Shown here piece after piece: positions 1-8,900 of a stretch of 64,000 nucleotides of DNA (the first letter of the stretch is position 1; every line of letters starts with the position of its first letter). Made by a program: the position numbers and the translations under genes. The DNA is from VGBO01 sp964453335 (GTDB taxonomy: Bacteria; Actinomycetota; Acidimicrobiia; Acidimicrobiales; CAIXPF01), in NCBI GenBank assembly GCA_964453335.1, contig CAYVOK010000002.1:62001-126000 (forward strand), in the 5' to 3' direction. Under the pieces are notes generated by a model. It saw only the letters and a program-made list of their open reading frames with translations, was not told the origin of the DNA and searched no databases.

Positions 1-210
1 CACGTGGCCGACCGCCGTCCGCACACCCTTGCCGAGGTACCGGTCACCACCGTCGCGCAGCTCGACCGCCTCGAAGGCGCCCGTGGAGGCACCCGACGGC
101 ACCATCGCCCGACCCGACGCACCCGAGGAGAGCACGACCTCGACCTCGACCGTGGGGTTCCCACGGGAGTCGAGCACCTCGCGCCCGATGACCTGCTCGA
201 TGAGACTCAT
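1..210 (-). CDS. eno: Enolase, N-terminal fragment cut by window edge
   Basis: This is the first 70 codons of enolase, which converts 2-phosphoglycerate to phosphoenolpyruvate in the cytoplasm. The translation begins MSLIEQVIGREVLDSRGNPT, the near-invariant enolase N-terminus, and continues with the mobile-loop signature SGASTGAFEAVELRDGG. The rest, including the Mg-binding and catalytic residues, lies outside the window. The ATG sits 11 bases after the mazG stop, so it is probably the last gene of the mfd-to-eno run. Identification is firm. Confidence 0.96.
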   Translation of the reverse strand, partial: MSLIEQVIGREVLDSRGNPTVEVEVVLSSGASGRAMVPSGASTGAFEAVELRDGGDRYLGKGVRTAVGHV

Positions 211-221
211 GGCCGGGAACG

Positions 222-1472
222 CTACCCGGCGCCCCGCCCCACGACGCGCCGCACCTCGGCCCGCACCGCCTCCTCGGCGGCGTCGAGCGCAGCGAGCAGG
301 TGCCCGAAATCGACCTCGATCCCGGCGGCCGCGGCCCGACGCTCCACCTTCGCCACGGCGAGGCGGGGCGGGAACGACGCCGGGATCCCGTCGAAGGGGC
401 CCGAGCGCCCCTTCTCCTCGGCCTTCAGCCGGTCCCACGCCGCCTCGACCGCCGCCACGTCGAGCGCAGCGTCGGCAGCGGGACCGAAGACGTGCGGATG
501 CCGTCGCACCAGCTTCTCCCGGACCACCCGGGCGACGTCCGCGAGCCCGAACCATCCCTCCTCCGCGGCGATCGTGGCGTGGAGGAGCACCTGGAAGAGC
601 AGGTCGCCGAGCTCCTCCTCGAGTTCGTCGACACCGGCACCCGAGGTCGGGTCGAACCCAGCGATGGCGTCGACGACCTCGTAGGCCTCCTCCACCGCAT
701 AGGGGGCGAGCGAGGCGTGGGTCTGCGTGCTGTCCCACGGACAGCGTTCCCGCAGCGCCCGGACGACCTCGACGAGCTCGGCGAGCTCAGCGCCGACCGG
801 CGCGGCGAGCTCGGGGATCCACACGCTCGTGAGATGGTCCGCCTCGACGACCCGGTCGAGGTCCGCCCAGGTGACGTGCTCGACCCGTTCGTCGGGCAGA
901 CCCAGCCGGGCGAGCACCACGACCCCCGACGGCGGTTCGTCCTCGACGGCGAGCTTGATCGCCGAGAGCACGTCGACCGTGTCGCACTGCGCGACGAGCA
1001 GCGGGCCGCGCTCGCCCGCCGCCTCGATCGCGAAGCGGTGACCGTCGACCACACGAACCGACACCGCGAGCGGGTCGACCCCGAGCCGGTCCCAGGCGAG
1101 GTCGAGGAACGACAACGCCGGCACCAGGACGACCTCGACCCGATCGTCCGTGCGCAACAACTCCACGGTCCGCTCCGCCACGAGCGGCGAACCGGGCACG
1201 GCGTAGAGCACCGACCCGTGGCGGCCGGCGAGTCCGACGAGGCGCTCCACGATGGTCGGGTAGACGTCACCGATCCGCTCGGCCGACTCGTAGACGTCGT
1301 CGAAACTGCCGTGCGGACCGAGCACCGACACCGACGGATGCCGATCGGTCCGAGACCACCGGGCCTCCGGCGGATGTGCGGCGACGGCGTCGAGCGTCGC
1401 CGTCGTCGTGAGGGAGGGATCGGCCGGACCGAGCCCGACCACCACCACCCGGGGACGCGAGGCCGCCGTCAC
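222..1472 (-). CDS. mazG: MazG nucleotide pyrophosphohydrolase with N-terminal tetrapyrrole-methylase-like domain
   Basis: The protein has 416 residues and two parts. Residues 1 to about 220 resemble the SAM-dependent tetrapyrrole (corrin/porphyrin) methylase fold, starting PRVVVVGLGPADPSLTTTAT, as in B. subtilis YabN. The C-terminal half is a MazG domain with LRERCPWDSTQTHASLAPY, the metal-binding EEAYEV and EELGDLLFQVLLHA helices, and a second EKLVRRHPHVFG segment. MazG hydrolyses NTPs, including non-canonical or damaged ones, to NMP and PPi. The role of the fused methylase-like domain is unknown in this family. The GTG start lies 7 bases from the upstream lipoprotein gene, so co-transcription is likely. 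Confidence 0.92.
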   Translation of the reverse strand: MTAASRPRVVVVGLGPADPSLTTTATLDAVAAHPPEARWSRTDRHPSVSVLGPHGSFDDVYESAERIGDVYPTIVERLVGLAGRHGSVLYAVPGSPLVAERTVELLRTDDRVEVVLVPALSFLDLAWDRLGVDPLAVSVRVVDGHRFAIEAAGERGPLLVAQCDTVDVLSAIKLAVEDEPPSGVVVLARLGLPDERVEHVTWADLDRVVEADHLTSVWIPELAAPVGAELAELVEVVRALRERCPWDSTQTHASLAPYAVEEAYEVVDAIAGFDPTSGAGVDELEEELGDLLFQVLLHATIAAEEGWFGLADVARVVREKLVRRHPHVFGPAADAALDVAAVEAAWDRLKAEEKGRSGPFDGIPASFPPRLAVAKVERRAAAAGIEVDFGHLLAALDAAEEAVRAEVRRVVGRGAG

Positions 1473-1479
1473 CGGAGGG

Positions 1480-2547
1480 TCACCGGGTCGTGGACGGGCC
1501 GACCGCTCCGGTGGTCGACGAGGAATCCGGCGTGATCTCGAGCCCGGAGGCCTTCGCCCCGACCGGGATCACCTCGAGACCGTCGGGATCCCAGCTCCCG
1601 AACCGCGGGTCGATGGTGACGGCGAGCTTCGGCACGTTCTCGTTCAACCAACCGCCGAGCGCCGTGAAGGGCTCGAGCGTCGAGAGCTGCAGGAGCTGCT
1701 CGCGTGCCTCCTCGAAGGTGAGGGTGCCACGCTTGGTCACCTCGAGCACGTGCCACCCGAACTGGCTCTCGATCGGGCCCTGCAGCACACCGACCGCACC
1801 GGTCCAGGCCGCGGTCTCGAACGGTTCGACGAACAGACCGCGTTGCGTGCAACCGAGATCACCGCCCGCCGTGCCCGAGGCCGTGTCGATCGAACGCTCA
1901 CGGGCAAGGGTCGCGAAGTCCGCACCGCCGCGCAGCTCGGCGGCGAGCGTGTCGGCGGCGGCCCGCTCCTTCACCAGGATGTGCCGGACGCAGGTCTGGT
2001 CCCATGCGGTGAGATCGGCGTCGTAGACGGCACGCAACGTCGCCTCGTCGGGCGGCGGTGGCGTGAGCAGCTTGTCGAGTGTGACGTACGCGGCGTAGCT
2101 GTCCACGAGGTGCGTGCGCAGGTCGGGCGCAGCGTCGAGCGAGGTGCCGAAGACTGCGGAGGTCTGGGTCTCCGCGATCGCCCGGTCGCTCTCGGGCACC
2201 GTGACGCCGCGGCGCGCGAGCTCTGCGGTGACCACCTGCTCGTAGATCAGGCTCTGCAGCAGCGTCGCCACGACCGCCGGCATCGGCTGGTCGGAACCGG
2301 CCTGGTTCAGCGTGTCGCTGCCGATCGCGAGCTGCAGGGCGCCCGGCGCCTTCCGGAACCCGTCGATCAGCGTGCGGAGTTCGGACGCCGGGACGCCGAC
2401 ACCGCCGACGGACGCCGCCGAACCGGTGAACTCGAACCGGACGATCCCGGCAGCGCCGTCACCACCGCCGCCACCGCAGGCGACGAGACCCGCCGCCGCG
2501 CACGTGACCCCGAGGACGACCGCCGCGCCACGCAGGAGGCGCCGCAC
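1480..2547 (-). CDS. Peptidyl-prolyl isomerase lipoprotein (PpiC/SurA-PrsA type)
   Basis: A 355-residue exported chaperone. The N-terminus has arginines, a hydrophobic stretch and a lipobox (LVAC followed by glycines), so it is predicted to be lipid-anchored outside the membrane. A SurA-like N-terminal domain follows. A parvulin domain then runs from CVRHILVKERAAA through DFATLARERSID and GGDLG to SQFGWHVLEVTKR. The GTG start at 2547 shares one base with the TAG stop of the upstream lipoprotein (TAGTG), indicating coupling. This choice removes 17 implausible residues from the longest frame. Both this and the upstream protein end with a DPRFG(S/T)WD motif, so the two are probably paralogues. 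Confidence 0.85.
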   Translation of the reverse strand: MRRLLRGAAVVLGVTCAAAGLVACGGGGGDGAAGIVRFEFTGSAASVGGVGVPASELRTLIDGFRKAPGALQLAIGSDTLNQAGSDQPMPAVVATLLQSLIYEQVVTAELARRGVTVPESDRAIAETQTSAVFGTSLDAAPDLRTHLVDSYAAYVTLDKLLTPPPPDEATLRAVYDADLTAWDQTCVRHILVKERAAADTLAAELRGGADFATLARERSIDTASGTAGGDLGCTQRGLFVEPFETAAWTGAVGVLQGPIESQFGWHVLEVTKRGTLTFEEAREQLLQLSTLEPFTALGGWLNENVPKLAVTIDPRFGSWDPDGLEVIPVGAKASGLEITPDSSSTTGAVGPSTTR

Positions 2548-3125
2548 TAGCGGGCCGCCGCATCGGGCGAGACGACCGAACGAGCGAGCTTGTCCCACGT
2601 CCCGAAGCGGGGATCGACCTCGATGTCGCGCTCGACGAAGAGCGCGTCGAGCGCGAGCGCACAGGCGTCCTCCGCCGTCGCACCCTGACTCGTGCAGTAC
2701 GTCTGCTGGCCGACGAACACCGCGGCGACGTCGGTGGCGAAGGCACGCACCCGCTCGTCGACGGTGATGCCGAGACCTTCGAGTTCGGTGGCGAGATCGT
2801 TCGCGACCGTCGCCACCTGCTCCTCGGCGGGGAGGACCCCGGCGCGGGCGTTCGCGGCGTCGAGCACACGGCGGTAGATCTCGATCCGGAGGAGGTACGA
2901 GGTCAGCTCGGCAGGGGCACGACCGTCGGTGATCCGGTCGACGAGACCGGCGTCCTGCAGCAGCACGTCGGCGAAGTCGGTGTTCTCCCGGAGCATCTCG
3001 ACCCGGTCGGCGATCCGGTCCGCCGGCACGGCGGCCCCGTCGACCTCGGCAGCCGGGGGACGCCAGCTGCAGCCGACCGCCACGAGCACCACGATGCCGA
3101 ACACCGCCAAGCGCCTGAACCGCAC
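2547..3125 (-). CDS. SurA N-domain-like lipoprotein without a parvulin domain
   Basis: About 192 residues. A short basic N-terminus (RFRRLAVFGIVVLVAVGC) ends in a lipobox cysteine, so it is a predicted lipoprotein. The body resembles the chaperone part of SurA/PrsA proteins (AEVDGAAVPADRIADRVEML) and ends VDPRFGTWDKL, like the downstream PpiC protein. No isomerase domain is present. Two GTG codons at 3131 and 3125 follow a GGAGG ribosome site. The first overlaps the mfd stop as GTGA but lies only 4 bases from the site, so 3125 (10 bases away) is chosen; both remain possible. It may act with the PpiC protein in folding exported proteins, which is an inference. Confidence 0.7.
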   Translation of the reverse strand: MRFRRLAVFGIVVLVAVGCSWRPPAAEVDGAAVPADRIADRVEMLRENTDFADVLLQDAGLVDRITDGRAPAELTSYLLRIEIYRRVLDAANARAGVLPAEEQVATVANDLATELEGLGITVDERVRAFATDVAAVFVGQQTYCTSQGATAEDACALALDALFVERDIEVDPRFGTWDKLARSVVSPDAAAR

Positions 3126-3127
3126 CG

Positions 3128-6100
3128 TCACCTCACCTCCGACCCGGCATCGGCGCCGGGAAGGGGAACGATACTGCGCAGCACCTCGACGACCGCCGCA
3201 GCGGCGTCGGCGGCACGGGCGATCGGCACCTGCACCTCGCCCGACTCCTCCTTCACCACCGCCCCCTTGTAGACCCGCTGCAACTTCATCGTCTGGGAGA
3301 CCCGCAGTTCGAGCGGGGCGATCCGTGCGACGAACTTCGCCCCACCGAACGCCGGCGACTTCGTGACCGTCACCTCGGTGACCCCGGTCCGCACACACTC
3401 CGCCCGCAGACGGGCGACGCCGAGCAGCGCCTCCGCCGCAGCGGGCACCGGGCCGAACCGGTCGACCCACTCGGCCCGGATGTCCTCCACCGTGTCCTCG
3501 GCGCGCACAGCGGCGAGCCGCCGGTAGGCCTCGATCCGCAGGTCCTCCCGGGCGATCCAGTCGGCGGGCAGGTGGGCGTCGATCGGGAGCTCGATCTTGA
3601 TCTCCGCCGGCGGCCGGACCTCCTCACCGTTCAGCTCCGCGATCGCCTCGTTCACCATCTCGCAGTACAGGTCGTACCCGACCGCCGCCACGTGCCCCGA
3701 CTGGCCGGTGCCGAGCAGGTTCCCGGCACCGCGGATCTCGAGGTCGCGCATCGCGATCTTGAACCCGGAGCCGAGCTCGGTCGCCTCGGCGATCGTGCGC
3801 AACCGCTCGTAGGACTCCTCGGAGAGCACACGATCCGGCGGGAAGAACAGGTAGGCGTACGCCCGCATGTCCGCCCGACCGACGCGTCCACGGAGCTGGT
3901 GGAGCTGCCCGAGACCCATGAGGTCGGCGCGGTCGACGACGAGCGTGTTCACCGTCGGCATGTCGATGCCGGACTCGATGATCGTCGTGCACACCAGCAC
4001 GTCGTAACGACCCTCCCAGAACGCGAGCACCACCTGTTCGAGCGAACCCTCGTCCATCTGCCCGTGCGCCGTGGCGATACGGGCCTCGGGCACGAGCTCG
4101 CGGAGCTGCGCCGCGTGCCGTTCGATGTCCTGCACGCGGTTGTGCACGTAGAACACCTGACCCTCACGCAGCAGCTCGCGACGGATCGCCTCGGCGACCG
4201 CCCGCTCGTCGTAGCCCCCGACATAGGTGAGGATCGGCTGACGGTCCGCCGGCGGGGTGTTCAGCACCGACAGATCGCGGATACCGACGAGGGACATCTC
4301 GAGGGTGCGGGGGATCGGCGTCGCGGTCAGGGTGAGCACGTCGACACCGGTCTGCAGGCGCTTCATCTGCTCCTTGTGGTGGACGCCGAAGCGCTGCTCC
4401 TCGTCGACCACGAGCAGCCCCAGGTCACGGAACCGCACGTCCTCCGACAGGAGACGGTGCGTCCCCACCACCACGTCGACCTCACCCGAGGCGAGCCCGG
4501 CGAGCACCGTGCGCACCTGTGCCGGGGTCAGGAACCGTGACAGCACCTCGACCCGCACCGGGTACCCGGCGAACCGGTCGGCGAAGGTCGCACCGTGCTG
4601 GTTCGCGAGCAGCGTCGTCGGGACGAGCACCGCGACCTGGGTGCCGTCCTGCACCGCCTTGAACGCCGCCCGCAGCGCGACCTCGGTCTTGCCGAAGCCG
4701 ACGTCGCCGCAGACGAGCCTGTCCATCGGACGCGGCGCCTCCATGTCGGCCCTCACGTCCTCCACCGCCCTCGCCTGATCGGGCGTCAGCGCATAGGGGA
4801 ACGCCGCCTCGAACTCGCGCTGCCACGGCGTGTCGGCGGCGAACGCGCGACCCGGCGTGTGGAGCCGCCGCTGGTACAGGACGACGAGTTCCTGGGCGAT
4901 CTCCGCCACCGCGGACCGCACCTTCGCCTTCGTCCGGGCGAAATCGGTGCCACCGAGCCGGTGCAACGCCGGCGCCTCGCCACCCGTGTAGTGGCGCACC
5001 GCGTCGATCTGGTCGGACGGGACGTACAGCTTGTCGCCGCCCTTGTACTCGAGCAGCAGGTAGTCCCGTTCGACCCCGCCGATCGCCCGGGTCACCATGC
5101 CGCCGTAGCGCGCGACGCCGTGGTGGTGGTGCACGACGTGGTCGCCGACCGCGAGGTCGTCGAAGAACCCGGCGGAGGCGCGGGCCGGGCGCGGGCGAGG
5201 GCGTCGGTGGACCCGCCGCCGCCCGGTCACGTCGGACTCGGCGAGCACGGCGAGCCGCGCGCCGGGCAGCACGCACCCCGCCTCGAGGGGGAGCACGGTC
5301 ACCCGGCCACCGGGACGCACGTCGACGTCGTCGGGGTCGACGACCGTGAGGTCGACCCCCTGGCGGACGAGCAGATCCCGGATCCGCTCGACCGAGGAGG
5401 CCCGGTCGGCGCCGACGACCACCCGGTACCCCTCGTGCAGGAGACGGACGAGCTGGTCGACGAGCGCAGCACCGTCGGCGCCGACCGCCGACCACGGCAT
5501 CGCCGACACCGTGGCCACGTCCGGGCCCTCCGGGATCGACTGCAGCGTCCACAGCGCCGCCGGGCAGCGTTCGAGCAACCGGTCGAACGGCACGTGCAGC
5601 GACGGCAACCCGTCCGGGTCCGCACCCCAGGACCGGGCGAGCGAACGGGCGAGATCCGCCTCCTCGGCCGCCACCTCGGCGGCCCGGTCCCGCACCCGCC
5701 GCGGGTCGACGAGCACGACGAGTGCGTCGGCACCGAGCAGGTCGGGCACGACCGTCGGCTCGCCGTCGAGCCACGGCAACCACGACTCGAGACCGTCGAA
5801 GGTCTCCCCCTCCGCGACACGACCCCACGGCTCCGCCCCCCACGGTGCGGACACCACGAGGTCACGCGCCCGGGCGCGCACCGCCTCGTCGGGGACGAAC
5901 TCCCGGCACGGGAACACCGTCACCTCGTCGAGATCACCCGTCGAACGCTGTTCGGCGACGCTGAACGTGGTGAGACGATCGACCTCGTCACCCCACAGGT
6001 CGATACGCACCGGCACGTCGGCAGTCGCTGCGAACACGTCGACGATCGACCCGCGCACGGCGAACTCGCCCCGGTTCTCGACCTGGTACTCACGGCGGTA

Positions 6101-6577
6101 CCCGGCGGCGACGAGCGCCTCGAGCAGTTCCTGCTGATCGACCCGGTCACCCCGGGCGACCCGCACCGACGGCGGCGACGCCGACGCCGGACCGAGCCGT
6201 TGCACGAGCGCCCGCACCGGTGCGACGACGACCGCGAGCGAGGCGTCACCGTCCGCGAGTCGGGACCGGACCCGAACCCGTCGCCCCATCGTCTCCGCCG
6301 ACGGGCTCACCCGCTCGAACGGCAGCGTCTCCCACGCAGGCAGCGACTCCACCGCAGCGGCGCCGAGGAACGCCGCCAGGTCGCCGGCGAGGCGGTCGGC
6401 GTCCGCACCCGTCGGGGTGACCACGAGCATCGGCGACCGACGCCCCGTCGTCGCCACACCGGCGAGCACCAGGGCACGGGCCGCCTCGGGGACCGACAAC
6501 GTGGCCGTCGACCGGCCGAGCGTCGCGGCGAACGCCGGGTCGTCACGGAGCAGGCCGGGGAGATCGCGGAGCGCCAC
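3128..6577 (-). CDS. mfd: Transcription-repair coupling factor Mfd
   Basis: 1149 residues, matching the usual Mfd length of about 1150. Mfd displaces RNA polymerase stalled at DNA lesions and recruits UvrA. Visible in order are the UvrB-like N-terminal homology region (ESLPAWETLPFERVSPSAE), the RNA-polymerase-interacting domain (DYLLLEYKGGDKLYVPSDQ), the Walker A motif GDVGFGKTEVALR, the DEEQRFG box, the helicase motif TATPIPRTLEMSL, and the TRG-type region CTTIIESGIDMPTVNTL with QLRGRVGR. The GTG at 6577, 7 bases after the pth stop, gives VALRDLPGLL and removes 29 out-of-character residues from the longest frame. Confidence 0.96.
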   Translation of the reverse strand: MALRDLPGLLRDDPAFAATLGRSTATLSVPEAARALVLAGVATTGRRSPMLVVTPTGADADRLAGDLAAFLGAAAVESLPAWETLPFERVSPSAETMGRRVRVRSRLADGDASLAVVVAPVRALVQRLGPASASPPSVRVARGDRVDQQELLEALVAAGYRREYQVENRGEFAVRGSIVDVFAATADVPVRIDLWGDEVDRLTTFSVAEQRSTGDLDEVTVFPCREFVPDEAVRARARDLVVSAPWGAEPWGRVAEGETFDGLESWLPWLDGEPTVVPDLLGADALVVLVDPRRVRDRAAEVAAEEADLARSLARSWGADPDGLPSLHVPFDRLLERCPAALWTLQSIPEGPDVATVSAMPWSAVGADGAALVDQLVRLLHEGYRVVVGADRASSVERIRDLLVRQGVDLTVVDPDDVDVRPGGRVTVLPLEAGCVLPGARLAVLAESDVTGRRRVHRRPRPRPARASAGFFDDLAVGDHVVHHHHGVARYGGMVTRAIGGVERDYLLLEYKGGDKLYVPSDQIDAVRHYTGGEAPALHRLGGTDFARTKAKVRSAVAEIAQELVVLYQRRLHTPGRAFAADTPWQREFEAAFPYALTPDQARAVEDVRADMEAPRPMDRLVCGDVGFGKTEVALRAAFKAVQDGTQVAVLVPTTLLANQHGATFADRFAGYPVRVEVLSRFLTPAQVRTVLAGLASGEVDVVVGTHRLLSEDVRFRDLGLLVVDEEQRFGVHHKEQMKRLQTGVDVLTLTATPIPRTLEMSLVGIRDLSVLNTPPADRQPILTYVGGYDERAVAEAIRRELLREGQVFYVHNRVQDIERHAAQLRELVPEARIATAHGQMDEGSLEQVVLAFWEGRYDVLVCTTIIESGIDMPTVNTLVVDRADLMGLGQLHQLRGRVGRADMRAYAYLFFPPDRVLSEESYERLRTIAEATELGSGFKIAMRDLEIRGAGNLLGTGQSGHVAAVGYDLYCEMVNEAIAELNGEEVRPPAEIKIELPIDAHLPADWIAREDLRIEAYRRLAAVRAEDTVEDIRAEWVDRFGPVPAAAEALLGVARLRAECVRTGVTEVTVTKSPAFGGAKFVARIAPLELRVSQTMKLQRVYKGAVVKEESGEVQVPIARAADAAAAVVEVLRSIVPLPGADAGSEVR

Positions 6578-6584
6578 CCTCGCC

Positions 6585-7208
6585 TCAGACGTCGTCTCGG
6601 TTGTGGACCGCCATCGCTGCGTCGATGCCGCCCTCGAGCACGGCGAGGACCGCGTCGGCCGCACGTTCGACGGCGACGTCGATCTCCGTGCGGTCGGCCC
6701 GACCCGGCCGACCGAGCACCCAGTCGACCCCCTTGCCGGCCGGGGGCTTGCCCACGCCGATCCGCAGGCGCAGGAACGCGTCCGTGTGCAGGTGCGCCTT
6801 GATCGACCGCAGACCGTTGTGCCCGGCGAGGCCGCCGCCCCGCTTCAGCTTCAGCCGACCCGGGGCGAGATCGAGTTCGTCGTGCACGACCAGGAGACGC
6901 TCGGGGTCGTCGACACCGTGGCGCCGACACAGCAACTGCACCGACCGGCCCGACTCGTTCATGTACGTCTGCGGGAACGCGAGCACCAGACGCCGACCAC
7001 CGGGGCGCGCCTCGGCGACGAGCGCGAGCTCCTTCGCACGGCGCAGGGTCTCACCATGGCGACGCGCCAGCAGCTCCACCACCTCCACGCCGACGTTGTG
7101 CCGGGTGCCGTCGTAGGTCGCACCCGGGTTCCCGAGTCCGACGACGAGCAGATCGGCGGCAGCGCCGCGGCGGGCGGAGCCGTCAGGCTTCGTCGTCGCC
7201 GTCCGCAT
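6585..7208 (-). CDS. pth: Peptidyl-tRNA hydrolase
   Basis: Pth frees tRNA from peptidyl-tRNAs dropped during translation. The protein shows the family hallmarks GLGNPGATYDGTRHNVG (catalytic His in TRHNVG), FPQTYMNESG, the DELDLAPGRLKLKRGGG loop, GHNGLRS and RIGVGKP. The ATG at 7208 gives 207 residues and overlaps the rplY 3' end by 26 bases; the longest frame would add 13 arginine/proline-rich residues. It sits in the common rplY-pth arrangement and is probably expressed from the promoter upstream of rplY. Confidence 0.94.
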   Translation of the reverse strand: MRTATTKPDGSARRGAAADLLVVGLGNPGATYDGTRHNVGVEVVELLARRHGETLRRAKELALVAEARPGGRRLVLAFPQTYMNESGRSVQLLCRRHGVDDPERLLVVHDELDLAPGRLKLKRGGGLAGHNGLRSIKAHLHTDAFLRLRIGVGKPPAGKGVDWVLGRPGRADRTEIDVAVERAADAVLAVLEGGIDAAMAVHNRDDV

Positions 7209-7764
7209 CGTCGTCCGCGGCACCGGCCGACACGACGACCGTGGCACCGTCGGCGACGATCACCGACCCGGCGGGCATCTGCAGGTCACGCACCCGGACG
7301 ACACCGGCGGCGAGCACCGTCTCGGCGGCGATCTGGATGTCGAGCGGCATCGACGCCGGCTTGGCGTCGACCTCGAGGGTCGCGCACACGAGATCGAGAC
7401 GGGCGAGCACCGACGGCGAGAGCTCCTCGGTGCCGGTGAGCACGACCGGCAGCACCGACCGCATCGTCACGTCGGGGTCGATCGCCATGAAGTCGACGTG
7501 GAGGACGTCGCGACGCACCGGGTGCCGCTGGATCTCCTTGATGATCGTCACGTGGTCGACACCGTCGACCCGGAGGTTCACCGGCGCGGCGGCGGCACCG
7601 CCGTCGTTCAGCGCACGGCGCAGCGACGGCCAGTCGACCTCGAGCGAGGTCGTCTGCAGACCGAGGCCGTAGAGGACGCCGGGCACGGAGCCCGAGCGAC
7701 GGAGACGTCCAGAGGGGCGCGACCCATGCGTACGACCGGTTGCGGCGACGAGCACCTGGCTCAT
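7183..7764 (-). CDS. rplY: Large-subunit ribosomal protein bL25 (CTC/TL5 long form)
   Basis: 193 residues. This is the long, two-domain form of bL25, which binds 5S rRNA and is also called general stress protein CTC. The N-terminal 5S-binding domain is visible as GRTHGSRPSGRLRRSGSVPG followed by VLYG. The C-terminal TL5 domain contains VHVDFMAIDP and LDIQIAAETVLAAG, and the protein ends in an acidic tail (DDDADGDDEA). A weak AAGGA-type ribosome site precedes the ATG, and a promoter with a leader of about 60 bases lies upstream. It is the first gene of the rplY-pth-mfd run. Confidence 0.93.
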   Translation of the reverse strand: MSQVLVAATGRTHGSRPSGRLRRSGSVPGVLYGLGLQTTSLEVDWPSLRRALNDGGAAAAPVNLRVDGVDHVTIIKEIQRHPVRRDVLHVDFMAIDPDVTMRSVLPVVLTGTEELSPSVLARLDLVCATLEVDAKPASMPLDIQIAAETVLAAGVVRVRDLQMPAGSVIVADGATVVVSAGAADDDADGDDEA

Positions 7765-7830
7765 GTTCGGGGTGTCCTTTGCGGGTACCGACCGCGGAGT
7801 GGGCCGGGACGGGTCTGACAGCGGCTCGCC

Positions 7831-7836
7831 ATGCTA
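7831..7836 (-). promoter_or_regulatory. Predicted -10 box for the rplY operon
   Basis: On the minus strand this reads TAGCAT, a TANNNT-type -10 element. It lies about 67 bases before the rplY start, predicting a leader of about 60 bases. It would drive rplY-pth-mfd and the genes behind them. No clear -35 box was recognised. Confidence 0.45.
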
Positions 7837-7891
7837 GCGACCGGGGCCCGGGCGGACCACTTCCGGGTGCGGCCGAGACCGGCCCGGCTCC

Positions 7892-8887
7892 TCAACTCTG
7901 GTTCTTGCCGTCGAAGATCTCGCTCACCGAGCTGTCCTCGAACACGGCCCGGATCGCATCCGCGATGATCGGCGCAACCGAGAGCCGTTCGATCTTGTCG
8001 AGCTGACGGTCCGGCCCGAGCGGCAGGGTGTCGGTCACCACGACCTTCTCGATCGGGGAGTCGCGGAAGCGCTGGATCGCCGGACCCGAGAACACGCCGT
8101 GCGTGGCCGCCGCGTAGACGTGTGCGGCACCGTGCGCCTTGAGCTGCTCGGGCGCCGCGACCATCGTCCCGCCGGTGTCGATCAGGTCGTCGATGAGCAC
8201 GCAGGTCGCACCCTCGACCTCGCCGACGAGCGCCATCGCCTCGACGGAGTTCTTCTCCTCCTTGCGCCGCTGCTTGTACACGAACGCAAGCCCTGCGTGA
8301 AGGGCGTTCGCGTAGCGGGCGGCGACCTTCACCCGACCGGTGTCGGGCGACACGACGACCAGCTCACCCTGTACGTCGCGGAAGTAGTTCTCGAGCACCG
8401 GCATCGCCGTGAGATGGTCGACCGGACCGTCGAAGAAGCCCTGGATCTGACCCGAGTGCATGTCCATCGACACGAGCCGCTTCGCGCCGGCGGCGGCGAG
8501 CAGGTCCGACACGAGCTTCGCCGTGATCGGTTCACGACCGTTCGACTTCCGGTCCTGGCGGGCGTAGGGGAAGAACGGGGCGACGACCGTGATCCGCTTC
8601 GCCGAGGCGCGCTTGGCGGCGTCGACCATGATCAACGTCTCCATCAGCGCATCGTTCAACGACCCCTCCGGCCCGTCCGCATGCGTCTGCACGATGAACA
8701 GGTCGTTGCCGCGGATCGACTCGTCGAAGCGGCAGTGGATCTCGCCGTTCGCGAACGCACCGAGGTTCGGTTCGAGCAGTTCGACACCGACGCAGTCGGC
8801 AACCGCCTCGGCGAGCGGGCGGTTGAACCGCCCGGAGACGATCTGCAGACGCTTCGACGCAGGAACGAGGGCGGTCCGGGGCTGCAC
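7892..8887 (-). CDS. prs: Ribose-phosphate pyrophosphokinase (PRPP synthetase)
   Basis: 331 residues, slightly longer than the usual 310-320. It makes PRPP from ribose 5-phosphate and ATP for nucleotide, His and Trp synthesis. Family motifs are clear: ANGEIHCRFDESIRGNDLFI, the ATP-loop PYARQDRK, the catalytic flexible-loop region VYKQRRKEEKN (KR pair), and the PRPP-binding loop CVLIDDLIDTGGTM. The allosteric/structural DMHSGQIQGFFD segment is also present. The GTG start lies 13 bases after the glmU stop, so it is probably in one transcript with tRNA-Gln and glmU. Confidence 0.97.
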   Translation of the reverse strand: MQPRTALVPASKRLQIVSGRFNRPLAEAVADCVGVELLEPNLGAFANGEIHCRFDESIRGNDLFIVQTHADGPEGSLNDALMETLIMVDAAKRASAKRITVVAPFFPYARQDRKSNGREPITAKLVSDLLAAAGAKRLVSMDMHSGQIQGFFDGPVDHLTAMPVLENYFRDVQGELVVVSPDTGRVKVAARYANALHAGLAFVYKQRRKEEKNSVEAMALVGEVEGATCVLIDDLIDTGGTMVAAPEQLKAHGAAHVYAAATHGVFSGPAIQRFRDSPIEKVVVTDTLPLGPDRQLDKIERLSVAPIIADAIRAVFEDSSVSEIFDGKNQS

Positions 8888-8900
8888 GACGGAGAGAATG

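Noticed and set aside
4595..6802. A 735-codon open frame on the plus strand opposite mfd
   Set aside because: It is antisense to a full-length Mfd, is rich in Arg, His and Pro, and shows no recognisable domain. Long antisense frames are expected in very high-GC DNA.
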